In this document: positions 15,280 to 23,141 of the stretch, piece after piece
Numbering within the stretch: position 1 is the first letter of the stretch
How the letters are laid out: the number at the start of each line of letters is the position of its first letter
Source: SHZI01 sp032122615
GTDB taxonomy: Bacteria; Pseudomonadota; Gammaproteobacteria; Steroidobacterales; GCA-2729495
Direction of reading: 5' to 3'
DNA length: 39,399 nucleotides
Assembly (NCBI GenBank): GCA_032122615.1
Contig: JAQBGF010000065.1
Coordinates: forward strand, 1 to 39,399
Program-made: the position numbers and the translations under genes
The notes under the pieces: generated by a model
Database searches by the model: none
What the model was told of the DNA's origin: nothing
Seen by the model: only the letters and a program-made list of their open reading frames with translations

Positions 15280-16151
15280 AGATCCTGGCCACGGGCAGTT
15301 ATTGCGAGGCAGTCCATGAGGATGTGCCGCCGCTCAAGTCCCTCGTCGAATCCGCAACCGGTTCTTCTGTTCGCCGGATCGGGCGCTTCATCCAGCTGGC
15401 GCTGATCGGCGCCGGCCGTTGCCTCAAGCCGGGCACCGCGCCGGCCGGTACGGGGGTTTACCTGGCTTCCGGCCGCGGCGATCTGGAAGTCACGCTGACG
15501 GTGCTTCGGGACATCTTCGAGCGCCACGAGGCGCCGATGCCACTCAGCTTTATCAACACAGTGAGTAACTCTGCCTGTTACTACCTGGCGAGAACCTTGC
15601 AAATCAACGGCCCCAGCGCGTTCGCGACGAGCCGGTATGCGCCGTTTGAAAGTGCGCTACGCCTAGCCTCACTGGACCTTGAAAACGGAGTACCGAATGC
15701 TCTGGTCGGCGCCGTGGATGTTTGCGTGCCGCCAGTTTGCGAGCATCGTCAGCGTATCTGTGTCGGGGCCGACGCGACGGTCGGAGAGGCCAGCCACTGG
15801 CTCCTCCTGGCGCCGCGTGACGACCCTGCGCCTGCGCTCGGCTACGTCCCACTGGTCCGTTCCTTTCCCGACCGCGCCGGCCTGTGGGACTGGCTCAACA
15901 CGCAACGGCGCTGGGCTGCCGACACGGTCCTGGCCGTTGGCCAGCACCTGGAACCTGCCTCGCTACCGCAATTACAGGCAGCGTCGGGCATTGATGCCGT
16001 ATTCGACTACCGGAGCCGCCTGCCCTGTTTCGATTCCCAATCCGCCGCCGCAACAGGCAGCTTTCTCGGCCAACCGGGCAAGGCGCGCATGGTGCACGTG
16101 GATGGAGATCCCAGCGGCCGGTTTTCGGTCATGCTGATCGAGCGGGGCTGA
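15276..16151 (+). CDS. KS-like chain-length-factor protein (catalytic Cys absent), DAR module
   Basis: GTG at 15276 overlaps the KS stop (GTGA). The 291-residue protein resembles the N-terminal half of a ketosynthase (Ketoacyl-synt_2 type). Where the active Cys is expected it reads FINTVSNSACYYLA, with Ser/Asn instead of the TACSS-type loop, and there is no HGT or GHT histidine motif later. It therefore cannot be a normal KS; known relatives in aryl polyene loci act as chain-length-factor partners of an active KS. It is shorter than a full KS (~400). The operon ends here; a minus-strand gene converges 26 bases further on. Confidence 0.75.
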   Translation: MKILATGSYCEAVHEDVPPLKSLVESATGSSVRRIGRFIQLALIGAGRCLKPGTAPAGTGVYLASGRGDLEVTLTVLRDIFERHEAPMPLSFINTVSNSACYYLARTLQINGPSAFATSRYAPFESALRLASLDLENGVPNALVGAVDVCVPPVCEHRQRICVGADATVGEASHWLLLAPRDDPAPALGYVPLVRSFPDRAGLWDWLNTQRRWAADTVLAVGQHLEPASLPQLQAASGIDAVFDYRSRLPCFDSQSAAATGSFLGQPGKARMVHVDGDPSGRFSVMLIERG

Positions 16152-16177
16152 GTTGCGGCGGACGGCGGCCCGCCGGA

Positions 16178-17176
16178 TCAAATTACTCGCAGAAGATCCC
16201 AGACCGCGGCCTCGCGGTCGGCGCAGTCATTCAGCATGGACGCGAGTTCGGCAGGATCAGGTTCATCTCTCGTCCGGGCCATGCGGGTTGCCTGCACAGC
16301 AAAATCCCGCCACCGGTCTCCCGCCTGCGTCATCCGGTCCGCCGCTTCCGCGTAGCGATGATCACCCAGAATTTCGGCCGACTCCGCGAGAAACGCCGCA
16401 TAGACGAAGCGGAAGCCAGCGCCACCGGTTCCGATCTCTTCCTGCATCCGCACAATATGGGTGAGCAGCATGCGCAGGTAACGAAAATCACCACGCGCCC
16501 GGCTGCCCGTTTTCACAAGTTCCCGGCCCAGGCGGCGTATGGCCCGGACGCCGACGAACGGGACCGGCGCCTTGGTCATAATCCGGTAGTTGGCGCGAAC
16601 GGCCGCCGGAATTACGCGCGGAAAATTTATACGCTCCGGCAACTCCTCGGGGTAATACATGAGCCCCCGCGGTGCCATCAGGCCCCGGGCAAACCGGGAC
16701 TTCTGGAGCGCATTGGGATCGCACGTGACGGGGGCTTCGAACACCGGGTCGCTCAAGTGGTAACCGGAGTCGTCCCGGCCAAAGGCAATCAGGTTGTGAG
16801 CGTTGAAGTGAAAACGCATATCTGCCGGAAAATACGGCAGCCAGAACACCGAGGTCTGCAGTCCAACGATGCGCCCGGTCGCCAGCATGCCGTCCAGGGC
16901 AAACATGCCATCCGCAGGGTTGCGAAAAGTCTGAAAGCGCATCCGTATGCCAAGACGCTTGGCAACACCACGAATGATGCACCGGGGAGGCATTCGGTAG
17001 GCGATCAGCGGCATGCCGGAAATCTTGACGATCGGGATGCGGGCAAAGGTCAGCGCGGCAGCCAGTCCAAAGGCCATGGGCTCCGACAGCGGCAGACCAT
17101 GGTGCGTGAGCATCGCGGACACGACGCCACTTTCACAGTGTGCCGACTGGCGGTGCACGAATTCGTTGGCGTTCAC
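16178..17176 (-). CDS. BtrH-like acyltransferase/peptidase-fold protein
   Basis: GTG at 17176 overlaps the previous gene's stop (GTGA). The 332-residue protein starts with a BtrH N-terminal-type domain: Cys14 in HRQSAHCESGVV, a beta-rich middle and a probable catalytic His–Asp in FHFNAHNLIAFGRDDSGYHLSDPVF. Then follows a helical C-terminal domain (about 180–332), as in DUF4872 proteins. Known: BtrH of butirosin synthesis moves an acyl group from an ACP to an amine/hydroxyl acceptor through a cysteine. Here it sits in one operon with darB and darA; I infer that it transfers an ACP-bound polyene or fatty chain onto the resorcinol or another acceptor. Confidence 0.75.
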   Translation of the reverse strand: MNANEFVHRQSAHCESGVVSAMLTHHGLPLSEPMAFGLAAALTFARIPIVKISGMPLIAYRMPPRCIIRGVAKRLGIRMRFQTFRNPADGMFALDGMLATGRIVGLQTSVFWLPYFPADMRFHFNAHNLIAFGRDDSGYHLSDPVFEAPVTCDPNALQKSRFARGLMAPRGLMYYPEELPERINFPRVIPAAVRANYRIMTKAPVPFVGVRAIRRLGRELVKTGSRARGDFRYLRMLLTHIVRMQEEIGTGGAGFRFVYAAFLAESAEILGDHRYAEAADRMTQAGDRWRDFAVQATRMARTRDEPDPAELASMLNDCADREAAVWDLLRVI

Positions 17177-17586
17177 GGGCCGGGATCCAGCGTTAGCACC
17201 CGCAATGCCGCCATATCAATGCCGAGAACTTCCGAGTAGCGGGCTAACACGCGCTCGCCCAGCCGTGCATATACCGCCGGACGAAAGTGGCGACGGATGC
17301 GCCACTGCCAGAACCCGGAGGTCTGCGCCAAAAGTGCCAGGTCCATGCGGCGGTAATACATGTAGTACTCAAGAGGAGACGATGCGCCGCTGCGAACGCG
17401 ATTCAAGGCGGCTTCCCGCTGCCGGTCAATCTCCTCGAGGGCGTGGCGGGTTGCAGCCGCTTCAATAGCCCAACCCATGGACTGGACACCGACGTAACGG
17501 CCGTTACCATCCACGGCATACAAGAGTTTTCGGCCGCCACCGTAGGTTGTCGTGTTGCCGTCCTGCGGTACGCGGTCGGTGCGCAT
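17173..17586 (-). CDS. Unknown 137-residue protein between BtrH-like gene and darB
   Basis: The start at ATG 17586 is chosen because it lies 4 bases after the darB stop; the frame is open further upstream but there it is antisense-like to darB. The protein (MRTDRVPQDGNTTTYGGGRK...) has a short beta-like N-terminus with GGGRKLLYAVDGNGRYVGVQS, then an alpha-helical part rich in Ala, Arg and Glu (HALEEIDRQREAALNRVRSG) and aromatic residues (SPLEYYMYYRRMD). There is no signal peptide or membrane helix. I do not recognise it. The stop overlaps the BtrH-like start by four bases, so the two are translationally coupled and may form a complex. Confidence 0.7.
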   Translation of the reverse strand: MRTDRVPQDGNTTTYGGGRKLLYAVDGNGRYVGVQSMGWAIEAAATRHALEEIDRQREAALNRVRSGASSPLEYYMYYRRMDLALLAQTSGFWQWRIRRHFRPAVYARLGERVLARYSEVLGIDMAALRVLTLDPGP

Positions 17587-17590
17587 ATCG

Positions 17591-18742
17591 TCAGACGACG
17601 GTGAGGTGCATCCAGCACACTGAGAAGCGGCCACTCTCCGGCACGTAGCACAAGACACGCTGCCCCGGGCGCAGATTCCCGGAACGGACCAGATCATCCA
17701 GCAGGATGTACATCGAGGCACTGCCCACGTTGCCCCTGATGGCCAGATTCTCGAACCACCGCGACTGAGGTATATCCAGGCCTGCGCGGCACATGCCGGC
17801 GTAGAGCCGATCGCGAAAATAGTGCGACGAATAGTGACCGATGAAGTGGTCTATGTCGGCGGCCCGGAGGCCACGGCGGGGCATGATTGCCGCCAGCGGC
17901 TTTTCGACCGTGTAATTGACGATATTGGCGTTGAGCAACTTGACGTCCTGCTTCACCGCCATAACGGATTCCGCCTTTCGCCCGTCGGCGCTGAAGCGTT
18001 GCCAGCCACGGAGGCTGCCGTTGTCCTGTTTTATGGCACCCGCATACATGCAGGTTTCCATTTCACCGGCGTAGGACAGGATGTCAATCCAGTCCACCCG
18101 CAATGATATTCCGGTCGCGCGCGGCTGTGGCTCAAGGAGCACGGCGCCGGCGGCATCCGACAGCATCCAGCGCAGGAAGTCTTTTTCAAACGCTATTTCC
18201 GGATTCTTCTCGAGCGCCTCCACACGAGCGTCGATCTCCGGCGTGAAATTTTCGGCCAGCATGCTGGCGGATGCCAGCTCGGACCCGGTGGCGACCGCAT
18301 TGGGCGCAAGACCCGAGGCCACGACCATGCTGGCGTATTTCAATGCCGTCATACCGGACGCGCAGACCCCGGCCGTGGCCACCACCTCGCAAGGTGGAAT
18401 ACCGAGATGACCGTGGACCATGACGGCCTGGTTCGGCATGAGCTGGTCGGGAATCGACGTCCCGCACGCCAGACACGCGATCTGGTCGATGTCGAAACCC
18501 GGTCCGGCGAGGCCTCGCACTGCCTCCGCCGTCATGCTGGCGTTGGTATGGCTAGGCTGTAGCGTGGCGGGATCTATGGCGTAGTGACGCGTGTGGATGC
18601 CGTTGCTGCGCAGAACCAGGCGACGTGCACGGGAGGGCCGCGGCCCTACTTGCCCGAGAAGACGCTCCATCTCGTCGTTGGCGACGGGCGCGTTCGGCAG
18701 CAAGGAACTTGTACGCGTGACGTATGCCACCCGCTCAGCCAT
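17591..18742 (-). CDS. darB: DarB-type ketosynthase III (dialkylresorcinol synthesis)
   Basis: This is a 383-residue KSIII-fold protein with Cys127 (TAGVCASG), His303 (FIGHYSSHYF, the place of the HQAN motif) and Asn338 (RGNVGSAS), a complete Cys–His–Asn triad. It is longer than FabH (~320) and carries the insertion typical of the DarB/OleA-like branch. Known: DarB joins a beta-ketoacyl thioester with a second acyl chain and cyclises the product to a cyclohexanedione, which DarA converts to a 2,5-dialkylresorcinol. Start ATG at 18742 overlaps the end of darA by 8 bases. Confidence 0.88.
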   Translation of the reverse strand: MAERVAYVTRTSSLLPNAPVANDEMERLLGQVGPRPSRARRLVLRSNGIHTRHYAIDPATLQPSHTNASMTAEAVRGLAGPGFDIDQIACLACGTSIPDQLMPNQAVMVHGHLGIPPCEVVATAGVCASGMTALKYASMVVASGLAPNAVATGSELASASMLAENFTPEIDARVEALEKNPEIAFEKDFLRWMLSDAAGAVLLEPQPRATGISLRVDWIDILSYAGEMETCMYAGAIKQDNGSLRGWQRFSADGRKAESVMAVKQDVKLLNANIVNYTVEKPLAAIMPRRGLRAADIDHFIGHYSSHYFRDRLYAGMCRAGLDIPQSRWFENLAIRGNVGSASMYILLDDLVRSGNLRPGQRVLCYVPESGRFSVCWMHLTVV

Positions 18743-19697
18743 CAGGGAATCCCTTCATCCGGCTCCGGTCTTCGCCGGAAGGTTCCGCGAAGTAGGCACG
18801 TTGTCGGGCAACGCGCGCTCCTGAGAAAATGCCGACAAATCGCTTTAGCAAAGCACTCACCGGCACGACCGTGAGGATCATCGTCAGCAGAAAGCAAATA
18901 TAGAAGCAAACTGCTACGCGACGCAACACGGATGCCGGACCGCCAATCGCCATAAGCAGGCGACCCCAGATCCTGAAACTTCGCTTGGCAATGACCTCGG
19001 ACGCAATTAGCCGATCGTTAATCGTCACCGCTCCCAGCCCGGTGAGCATTGGTTTTGGCGCACTTCGATCCAGAGTCGGGAGCGCGGCACGAATGGCCTG
19101 ACCGAAACGGCGGGCAGCTGCGATTGCGCTGTCCGGAATGCCCGCCGCCGGCACCAGCCCGCCGAAAAAGGGTCCGCGCCTGCCCGTGAGCATCCACAGG
19201 GGCGTCGAGATAAAGGTTGCTGCGCTATGCGCCTGATCAACCAGCACAACGTTATCGATGAGCCGCGCGCCCCGTGCGGCGAGATGCTTCTTGACCGCCT
19301 CCTGGGCCATGAGCCACATGTTCCGGCAGGCAATAATCGTGATAACAGGGCAGTTCCCGCCAAGGATGCGGGCCGCGTCGGAACCAGCCAGGAAGGCGCT
19401 CAGAACCGGTGGTGGCGAGAGGAACCACACCTGGTAGGCCAGAATCACCAGGTCATAGCACCGGTCTTCCGGTATGGCCAATGGGCGAAGCGGGATTGGC
19501 CGCTCATGGACTGTTTCCGGAAAGGTGTTGAAAAACCGGATGAACGGCCATGGGAACGGGTAGGCGTTGACCGACGCCAGCGTCACACAATCGAGCGTAA
19601 TGGCGGAATCGTCTCGCAAGGGACCGGCAACAGACTCGACAACCCGGGCCAGTTGCCCCGTCTGGGACTGACACGCAATGAGAAGCACGCGCTTCAT
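18735..19697 (-). CDS. darA: DarA-type dialkylresorcinol condensing/aromatising enzyme
   Basis: The start is ATG 19697 (MKRVLLIACQSQTGQLARV); the open extension upstream lacks family character. The 320-residue protein begins with a flavodoxin-like fold: LLIACQSQTGQ phosphate loop, YDLVILAYQVWFLSPPPVL with the WFLSPP pattern and the GNCPVITIIACRNMW strand. It ends with a hydrophobic segment (CFYICFLLTMILTVVPVSAL) that could anchor it in the membrane. Known: DarA is the flavin-type aromatase of dialkylresorcinol and flexirubin synthesis. It is directly followed by darB (8-base overlap). The pair is the strongest marker that this locus makes a DAR unit. Confidence 0.9.
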   Translation of the reverse strand: MKRVLLIACQSQTGQLARVVESVAGPLRDDSAITLDCVTLASVNAYPFPWPFIRFFNTFPETVHERPIPLRPLAIPEDRCYDLVILAYQVWFLSPPPVLSAFLAGSDAARILGGNCPVITIIACRNMWLMAQEAVKKHLAARGARLIDNVVLVDQAHSAATFISTPLWMLTGRRGPFFGGLVPAAGIPDSAIAAARRFGQAIRAALPTLDRSAPKPMLTGLGAVTINDRLIASEVIAKRSFRIWGRLLMAIGGPASVLRRVAVCFYICFLLTMILTVVPVSALLKRFVGIFSGARVARQRAYFAEPSGEDRSRMKGFPDG

Positions 19698-19737
19698 GTG
19701 CGTCGCACTCTCGCAGGTTGGCCCTGGCTGGGCGGGA

Positions 19738-20019
19738 TCACGGCGTGAACTCGAAACTCGCCTCAGCAACCAACTCCTGCCCGATCCTGCAGCGCACCCG
19801 AAGCCGTCCCGACTGGCCGCTAGTGCACTCCATCACGAAGGATTCGCCCGGCCGAACGAGGCGGAGGAATCTCAGCCGGTGAGCGCCGAGTATCCGCACC
19901 CCCGGACGCCATGCGGCAATGGCATCGAGCATGTGATCCACAAGGACGACACCAGGCACAACCGGGTCGCCGGGGAAATGACCTGCGAGGGCGGGGTGCG
20001 AACCGTCGATCGATGGCAT
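19738..20019 (-). CDS. FabZ-like hotdog dehydratase, DAR operon
   Basis: The start at ATG 20019 is decided by a GGGAGG site 9 bases upstream; ATG 20049 would face the oppositely directed start in the shared CATG. The 93-residue single hotdog has the FabZ signature HPALAGHFPGDPVVPGVVLV with the catalytic His in GHFPG; the position of the usual glutamate is Asp (VLVDHML). It is shorter than FabZ (~145). Predicted to dehydrate or bind 3-hydroxyacyl-ACP made for the resorcinol chains. It is the first gene of the minus-strand darA–darB operon and ends 40 bases before darA. Confidence 0.8.
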   Translation of the reverse strand: MPSIDGSHPALAGHFPGDPVVPGVVLVDHMLDAIAAWRPGVRILGAHRLRFLRLVRPGESFVMECTSGQSGRLRVRCRIGQELVAEASFEFTP

Positions 20020-20047
20020 TGATGCAAGCCTCCCGCTACTCTCAGGC

Positions 20048-20512
20048 ATGGATGATACGCAGCCGCCCGTTCAGTCGCTCATCCCGCACAGCGGAGCCAT
20101 GTGTCTTCTGGATGGCATCCGGGTCTGGGATGCCGCCGGGATCACCTGCTTCGCGTCGAGCCACACCCGCGCCGATAACCCGCTCCGTCACGACAACCGG
20201 CTATCGGCACAGGCGGGCATAGAATACGCGGCTCAGGCGATGGCAGCGCACGCCGCACTGGCGAATCCGGCGGGTCCGCGACGGGGCTATCTGGCGGTGG
20301 TCAACAAAGTGCGGTGGCACGTTGACCGACTCGACCGGATTGAATCACCGCTGGAAGTGCGTGCCTGGTGCGTCTTGCCACTGCCCGCGGGGCAGTGCTA
20401 TGGCTTCGCACTCGACTCGCACGGTGCGCGCCTGCTTGAGGGCGAAGCCATAGTGGTCATGCCCGATTCCACCGAGCCGACCAGGCAGCTTACGGATAAC
20501 CCGTCTCGGTAG
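20048..20512 (+). CDS. ApeP-like hotdog dehydratase, copy 1
   Basis: This 154-residue protein has the ApeP pattern: LIPHSGAMCLLDGIRVWD (catalytic His in PHSG), DNPLR, and AGIEYAAQAMAAHAAL with the partner Glu. Known: ApeP works with ApeI as dehydratase during aryl polyene elongation. The start at 20048 lies only 28 bases from the divergent dehydratase start. Its last 23 bases overlap the 3' end of the decayed gene on the other strand. It is one of three ApeP-like genes in the window; the copy in the core operon (31.6 kb) is the likely canonical one. Confidence 0.85.
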   Translation: MDDTQPPVQSLIPHSGAMCLLDGIRVWDAAGITCFASSHTRADNPLRHDNRLSAQAGIEYAAQAMAAHAALANPAGPRRGYLAVVNKVRWHVDRLDRIESPLEVRAWCVLPLPAGQCYGFALDSHGARLLEGEAIVVMPDSTEPTRQLTDNPSR

Positions 20513-21246
20513 GATCGTCGACGATCTCAATCACACGATACGTCGAGGTGTAAGCGCTGGTATTCGACAAGACCAGACGGCCTACTCCCTTGTACAAGGC
20601 GTACGAGCGCACCGAATCCTTGCCACTGAAGTTGAACGGCCTCCAGGCCTTGCCTGTCATGCGTGAGTTCATGGCGGTGGGCGGACCGATCAACGATTCG
20701 ACCTCCTCCATGGTCATGCCGGTGCGAATCTTGGTGAAGTCAACGTTGCGGGACGGCGTCGGAGTACCCGTCACGGGCGCCGCGGCCGTCGCGGGCGCAG
20801 ACCCGGCTGCACCGCCGCTCTTGTAGTTGTCGAGATTGACGCTGCCGACCGCATAGGGCTCTACGCCCGAGGGCAGGTTTCGCGAGCCTTTGGTGCAGTG
20901 TTTTTTGAGTTTTCGTGCGCCCGCCTTGCTAGCCACATCGTCGAGCAGAGCCTTGTAGCGGCCATTACCCGTATTGCCGAGTGCCCGGCAAACTCAGGAC
21001 ATTGAATCGACGAAAGTCTCGCCCGTGGTGTTCTTGTTGTAGTTCTGTGCCAGAACTTCGGCGGCAACGTCCAGCAACTCCTGATCGCTGATCCCCTGAT
21101 TGTAAATTTCCTCGGCGCCTCGCTGCACCGACGAGACACCGCCACTGGCCAACATCTACGCGTAGCGCTGCATGGATTCATCCATCGCACTGGCAGCACC
21201 CGCCATCACTCCCAGCGGCGATTGCCGGCGTCAGCATGATTTTCAT
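20490..21246 (-). pseudogene. Decayed exported protein with BamE/SmpA-like C-terminal domain
   Basis: From ATG 21246 (GGGAG 7 bases upstream) a signal peptide starts (MKIMLTPAIAAG), then a one-base frameshift near 21210–21220 is needed to continue with MAGAASAMDESMQRYA. In that frame a TAG at 21158–21156 and a TGA at 20996–20994 interrupt an otherwise smooth protein (GAEEIYNQGISDQELLDVAA ... ALGNTGNGRYKALLDDVASK). An Ala/Pro/Thr linker follows, then a C-terminal region with TKIRTGMTMEEVESLIGPP, the BamE/SmpA-like start. Three independent lesions make it a pseudogene; the last ~150 codons remain open. It separates the DAR module from the transport operon. Confidence 0.75.
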
Positions 21247-21435
21247 TTTGATTCTCCCGCTAATCACTGTTGTCACACGAAATTCCGGTCGCTAGTGGCA
21301 ATTACTCAAGCAGGCTTTGAGCCTACGCCGTTTAGCGTGAGACAGAAGAACATTTTCGATTCGGCTACGACGTGCCAAACAGGACCCCGGCCAGCTAGAA
21401 TCGCCGCCTCAAGCGCGGCCGGGGCCGAAGTCAGC

Positions 21436-22161
21436 ATGGATTTGCCAAAGGGGTCGATAAAGATCCGGGCGCTCGTGACGATTCTTGCCCTGGCGTATCC
21501 GGTCGCCGCCCACATTGCCGTCGCCCGCCACAGCGCACCTCTGGCCGTCGCCAGTGTGGTCCTTTTGGTCACGCTCATACTGCTGCCCGGCCTGGCAAGG
21601 GGCAACCGGGCCGCATGGCTGGCTGTGCCGGCGGTGATTGCCGGAATCTTTCTGTTAATCCGATCTGGCGCCGAATCGCTCCCGCTGTTCGCGCCGCCGG
21701 TGCTGTTTACCGGATTCATGGCCTGGATCTTCGGCCGCACGCTGGCCCCGGGAAAAACACCCCTCATAGAGCGGTTCGCACGGCTGATGCACGAGCCAGG
21801 CAAGCCGATAGACACGGCTATCAGGGATTACGCCCGTCGCCTGACGCGAATCTGGACCGTACTGCTGGCCACGCTCAGCGCTGTCAATCTGGTACTTGCG
21901 CTGCTTGCGGTACCGTCCGGACTGCTGAACTCGGCGGGGATCGAGCCGTTCATGCCAGTTCCGCAGGCCGTCTGGTCGTTGTTCGCCAACGTTCTGAATT
22001 ACGTGATCCTGGCCACCTTCTTTGCGGCTGAGCACCTCTACCGCCGCCGCCGGTTTCCGCAGGAGCCTTATCACAACCTCCTGCGCTTCATCGGGCAGGT
22101 CGTTGCATTGGGTCCGCGGCTCTTTGCCGAGTCGGGCAGATCGATGAAACGGGCCGACTAG
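21436..22161 (+). CDS. COG4648-type membrane protein of aryl polyene loci
   Basis: Starting at ATG 21436 (MDLPKGSIKIRALV), the 241-residue protein has six hydrophobic helices: three pairs between residues about 10 and 110, a cytoplasmic loop with GRTLAPGKTPLIERFARLMH, and two helices at about 140–200. Known: COG4648 inner-membrane proteins are regular members of aryl polyene clusters, but their exact role is not established. The stop shares one base with the next start, so the four genes to the MMPL exporter form one operon. The 189 bases upstream hold no gene and should contain the operon promoter, which I cannot resolve. Confidence 0.85.
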   Translation: MDLPKGSIKIRALVTILALAYPVAAHIAVARHSAPLAVASVVLLVTLILLPGLARGNRAAWLAVPAVIAGIFLLIRSGAESLPLFAPPVLFTGFMAWIFGRTLAPGKTPLIERFARLMHEPGKPIDTAIRDYARRLTRIWTVLLATLSAVNLVLALLAVPSGLLNSAGIEPFMPVPQAVWSLFANVLNYVILATFFAAEHLYRRRRFPQEPYHNLLRFIGQVVALGPRLFAESGRSMKRAD

Positions 22162-22511
22162 TGGTGCGCCCCGGTGGGCGACACGAGACCTGCATCCAGG
22201 TGTCGCCCGATCACCCGGCATTGCCCGGGCACTTTCCCGGCACGCCGATCGTCCCTGGCGTCCTGCTTCTCGAGCAGGTATTGGCTGCCGCGGAAACATG
22301 GCTCTGCTGTACGCTGGCGCCGACCGGGTTACCGCAAGTGAAGTTCCTGACGCCGCTGCTGCCCGGCGAGGAGGCGACGCTGCGCCTCGAACTGGCAGAC
22401 GCGACCCTTGAATTCATGGTCAGCGGGAAAGGAAAAAAAATTGCTGCCGGAATATTCACGTTGGGAGATCTCGTTGAGGCAGCGCCCGGCATCAAGTCAG
22501 GATCGCCGTGA
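22161..22511 (+). CDS. FabZ/ApeI-like hotdog dehydratase in the transport operon
   Basis: GTG at 22161 overlaps the previous stop by one base. The 116-residue single hotdog has HPALPGHFPGTPIVPGVLLLEQ, with the catalytic His in GHFPG and Glu in LLEQ, the FabZ pair. It is close in design to the 93-residue protein of the dar operon. Predicted role: dehydration of 3-hydroxyacyl-ACP intermediates. In aryl polyene loci a small hotdog commonly sits next to the COG4648 protein and the LolA-like carrier, as seen here. Confidence 0.83.
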   Translation: MVRPGGRHETCIQVSPDHPALPGHFPGTPIVPGVLLLEQVLAAAETWLCCTLAPTGLPQVKFLTPLLPGEEATLRLELADATLEFMVSGKGKKIAAGIFTLGDLVEAAPGIKSGSP

Positions 22512-23137
22512 TGCGTAGCCTCATCGCCACGCTGCTGCTCACACCGGCAATCGCCTGGGCCGGCGCGGTGGATCCAGCCGCGCTGCTGGCGCGCATCGCG
22601 CGGCCGGCACCGGCCAGCACCGCGTTCGTCGAGGTGCGTTTCTCCAGCCTGCTGGCCACGCCGCTTGTGGTTGCCGGTGAACTTCAATACCGCTCGGCGG
22701 ACGCGCTCGGCAAGCGGATCGACCACCCCTATCACGAGCAGATGGAGATCAGCGGCGGTGACGTGACCGTGATCCGCGAGGAAGAGTCACCGCGGCACTT
22801 CTCGCTCAAGCGTGTGCCGGAGCTGCGCGGGATGCTGTCTGCGTTTGGCGCATTGCTCAGTGGCGACCAGTCAGCGCTGGAGCGTTACTTCACGCTCGGC
22901 CTCACCGGAGATGATCTTTCGTGGGCCCTGGTATTGACGCCCCGCGATGCGAAGGTCCGCAAACGCCTGCGCGAGGTCGTTGTAACAGGACGGGCTGATA
23001 CTCCCCGTTGCCTGACCGTGACCGAAACCGACGGCGACGCCAGCGTCATGCTGCTGGGGGACACGGGCTCCGGCAACTTGCCCGACCCGCTGGACCTCAC
23101 GGGGCTCGATCGCCTGTGCCGGAAACCGGAGCACTAG
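22511..23137 (+). CDS. LolA-like outer membrane lipid carrier of aryl polyene loci
   Basis: ATG at 22511 (GTG 22508 is the alternative) starts a signal peptide (MRSLIATLLLTPAIAWAGA). The 208-residue mature region has the LolA-type half barrel: FVEVRFSSLLATPLVVAGEL, EQMEISGGDVTVI, and a C-terminal WALVLTPRDAKVRKRLREVV segment. Known: LolA relatives in these clusters are thought to carry the lipid-like polyene through the periplasm to the outer membrane. It lies between the dehydratase and the MMPL exporter in a tight operon, supporting this role. Start TTG of the exporter follows 4 bases after the stop. Confidence 0.87.
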   Translation: MRSLIATLLLTPAIAWAGAVDPAALLARIARPAPASTAFVEVRFSSLLATPLVVAGELQYRSADALGKRIDHPYHEQMEISGGDVTVIREEESPRHFSLKRVPELRGMLSAFGALLSGDQSALERYFTLGLTGDDLSWALVLTPRDAKVRKRLREVVVTGRADTPRCLTVTETDGDASVMLLGDTGSGNLPDPLDLTGLDRLCRKPEH

Positions 23138-23141
23138 ACGC

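Noticed and set aside
17587..17721. Upstream extension of the unknown 137-residue protein, including a Cys-rich N-terminus
   Set aside because: The extension overlaps darB in antisense-like frame; the ATG at 17586, four bases after the darB stop, fits operon spacing.
20590..20826. Plus-strand frame inside the decayed BamE-like gene
   Set aside because: Low-complexity tail and no ribosome site; the minus-strand reading shows a coherent protein with lesions.
21307..21330. AGGCT–TTG–AGCCT inverted repeat before the COG4648 gene as an operator
   Set aside because: Five-base arms only; such short palindromes are expected by chance and nothing else supports a regulator site.
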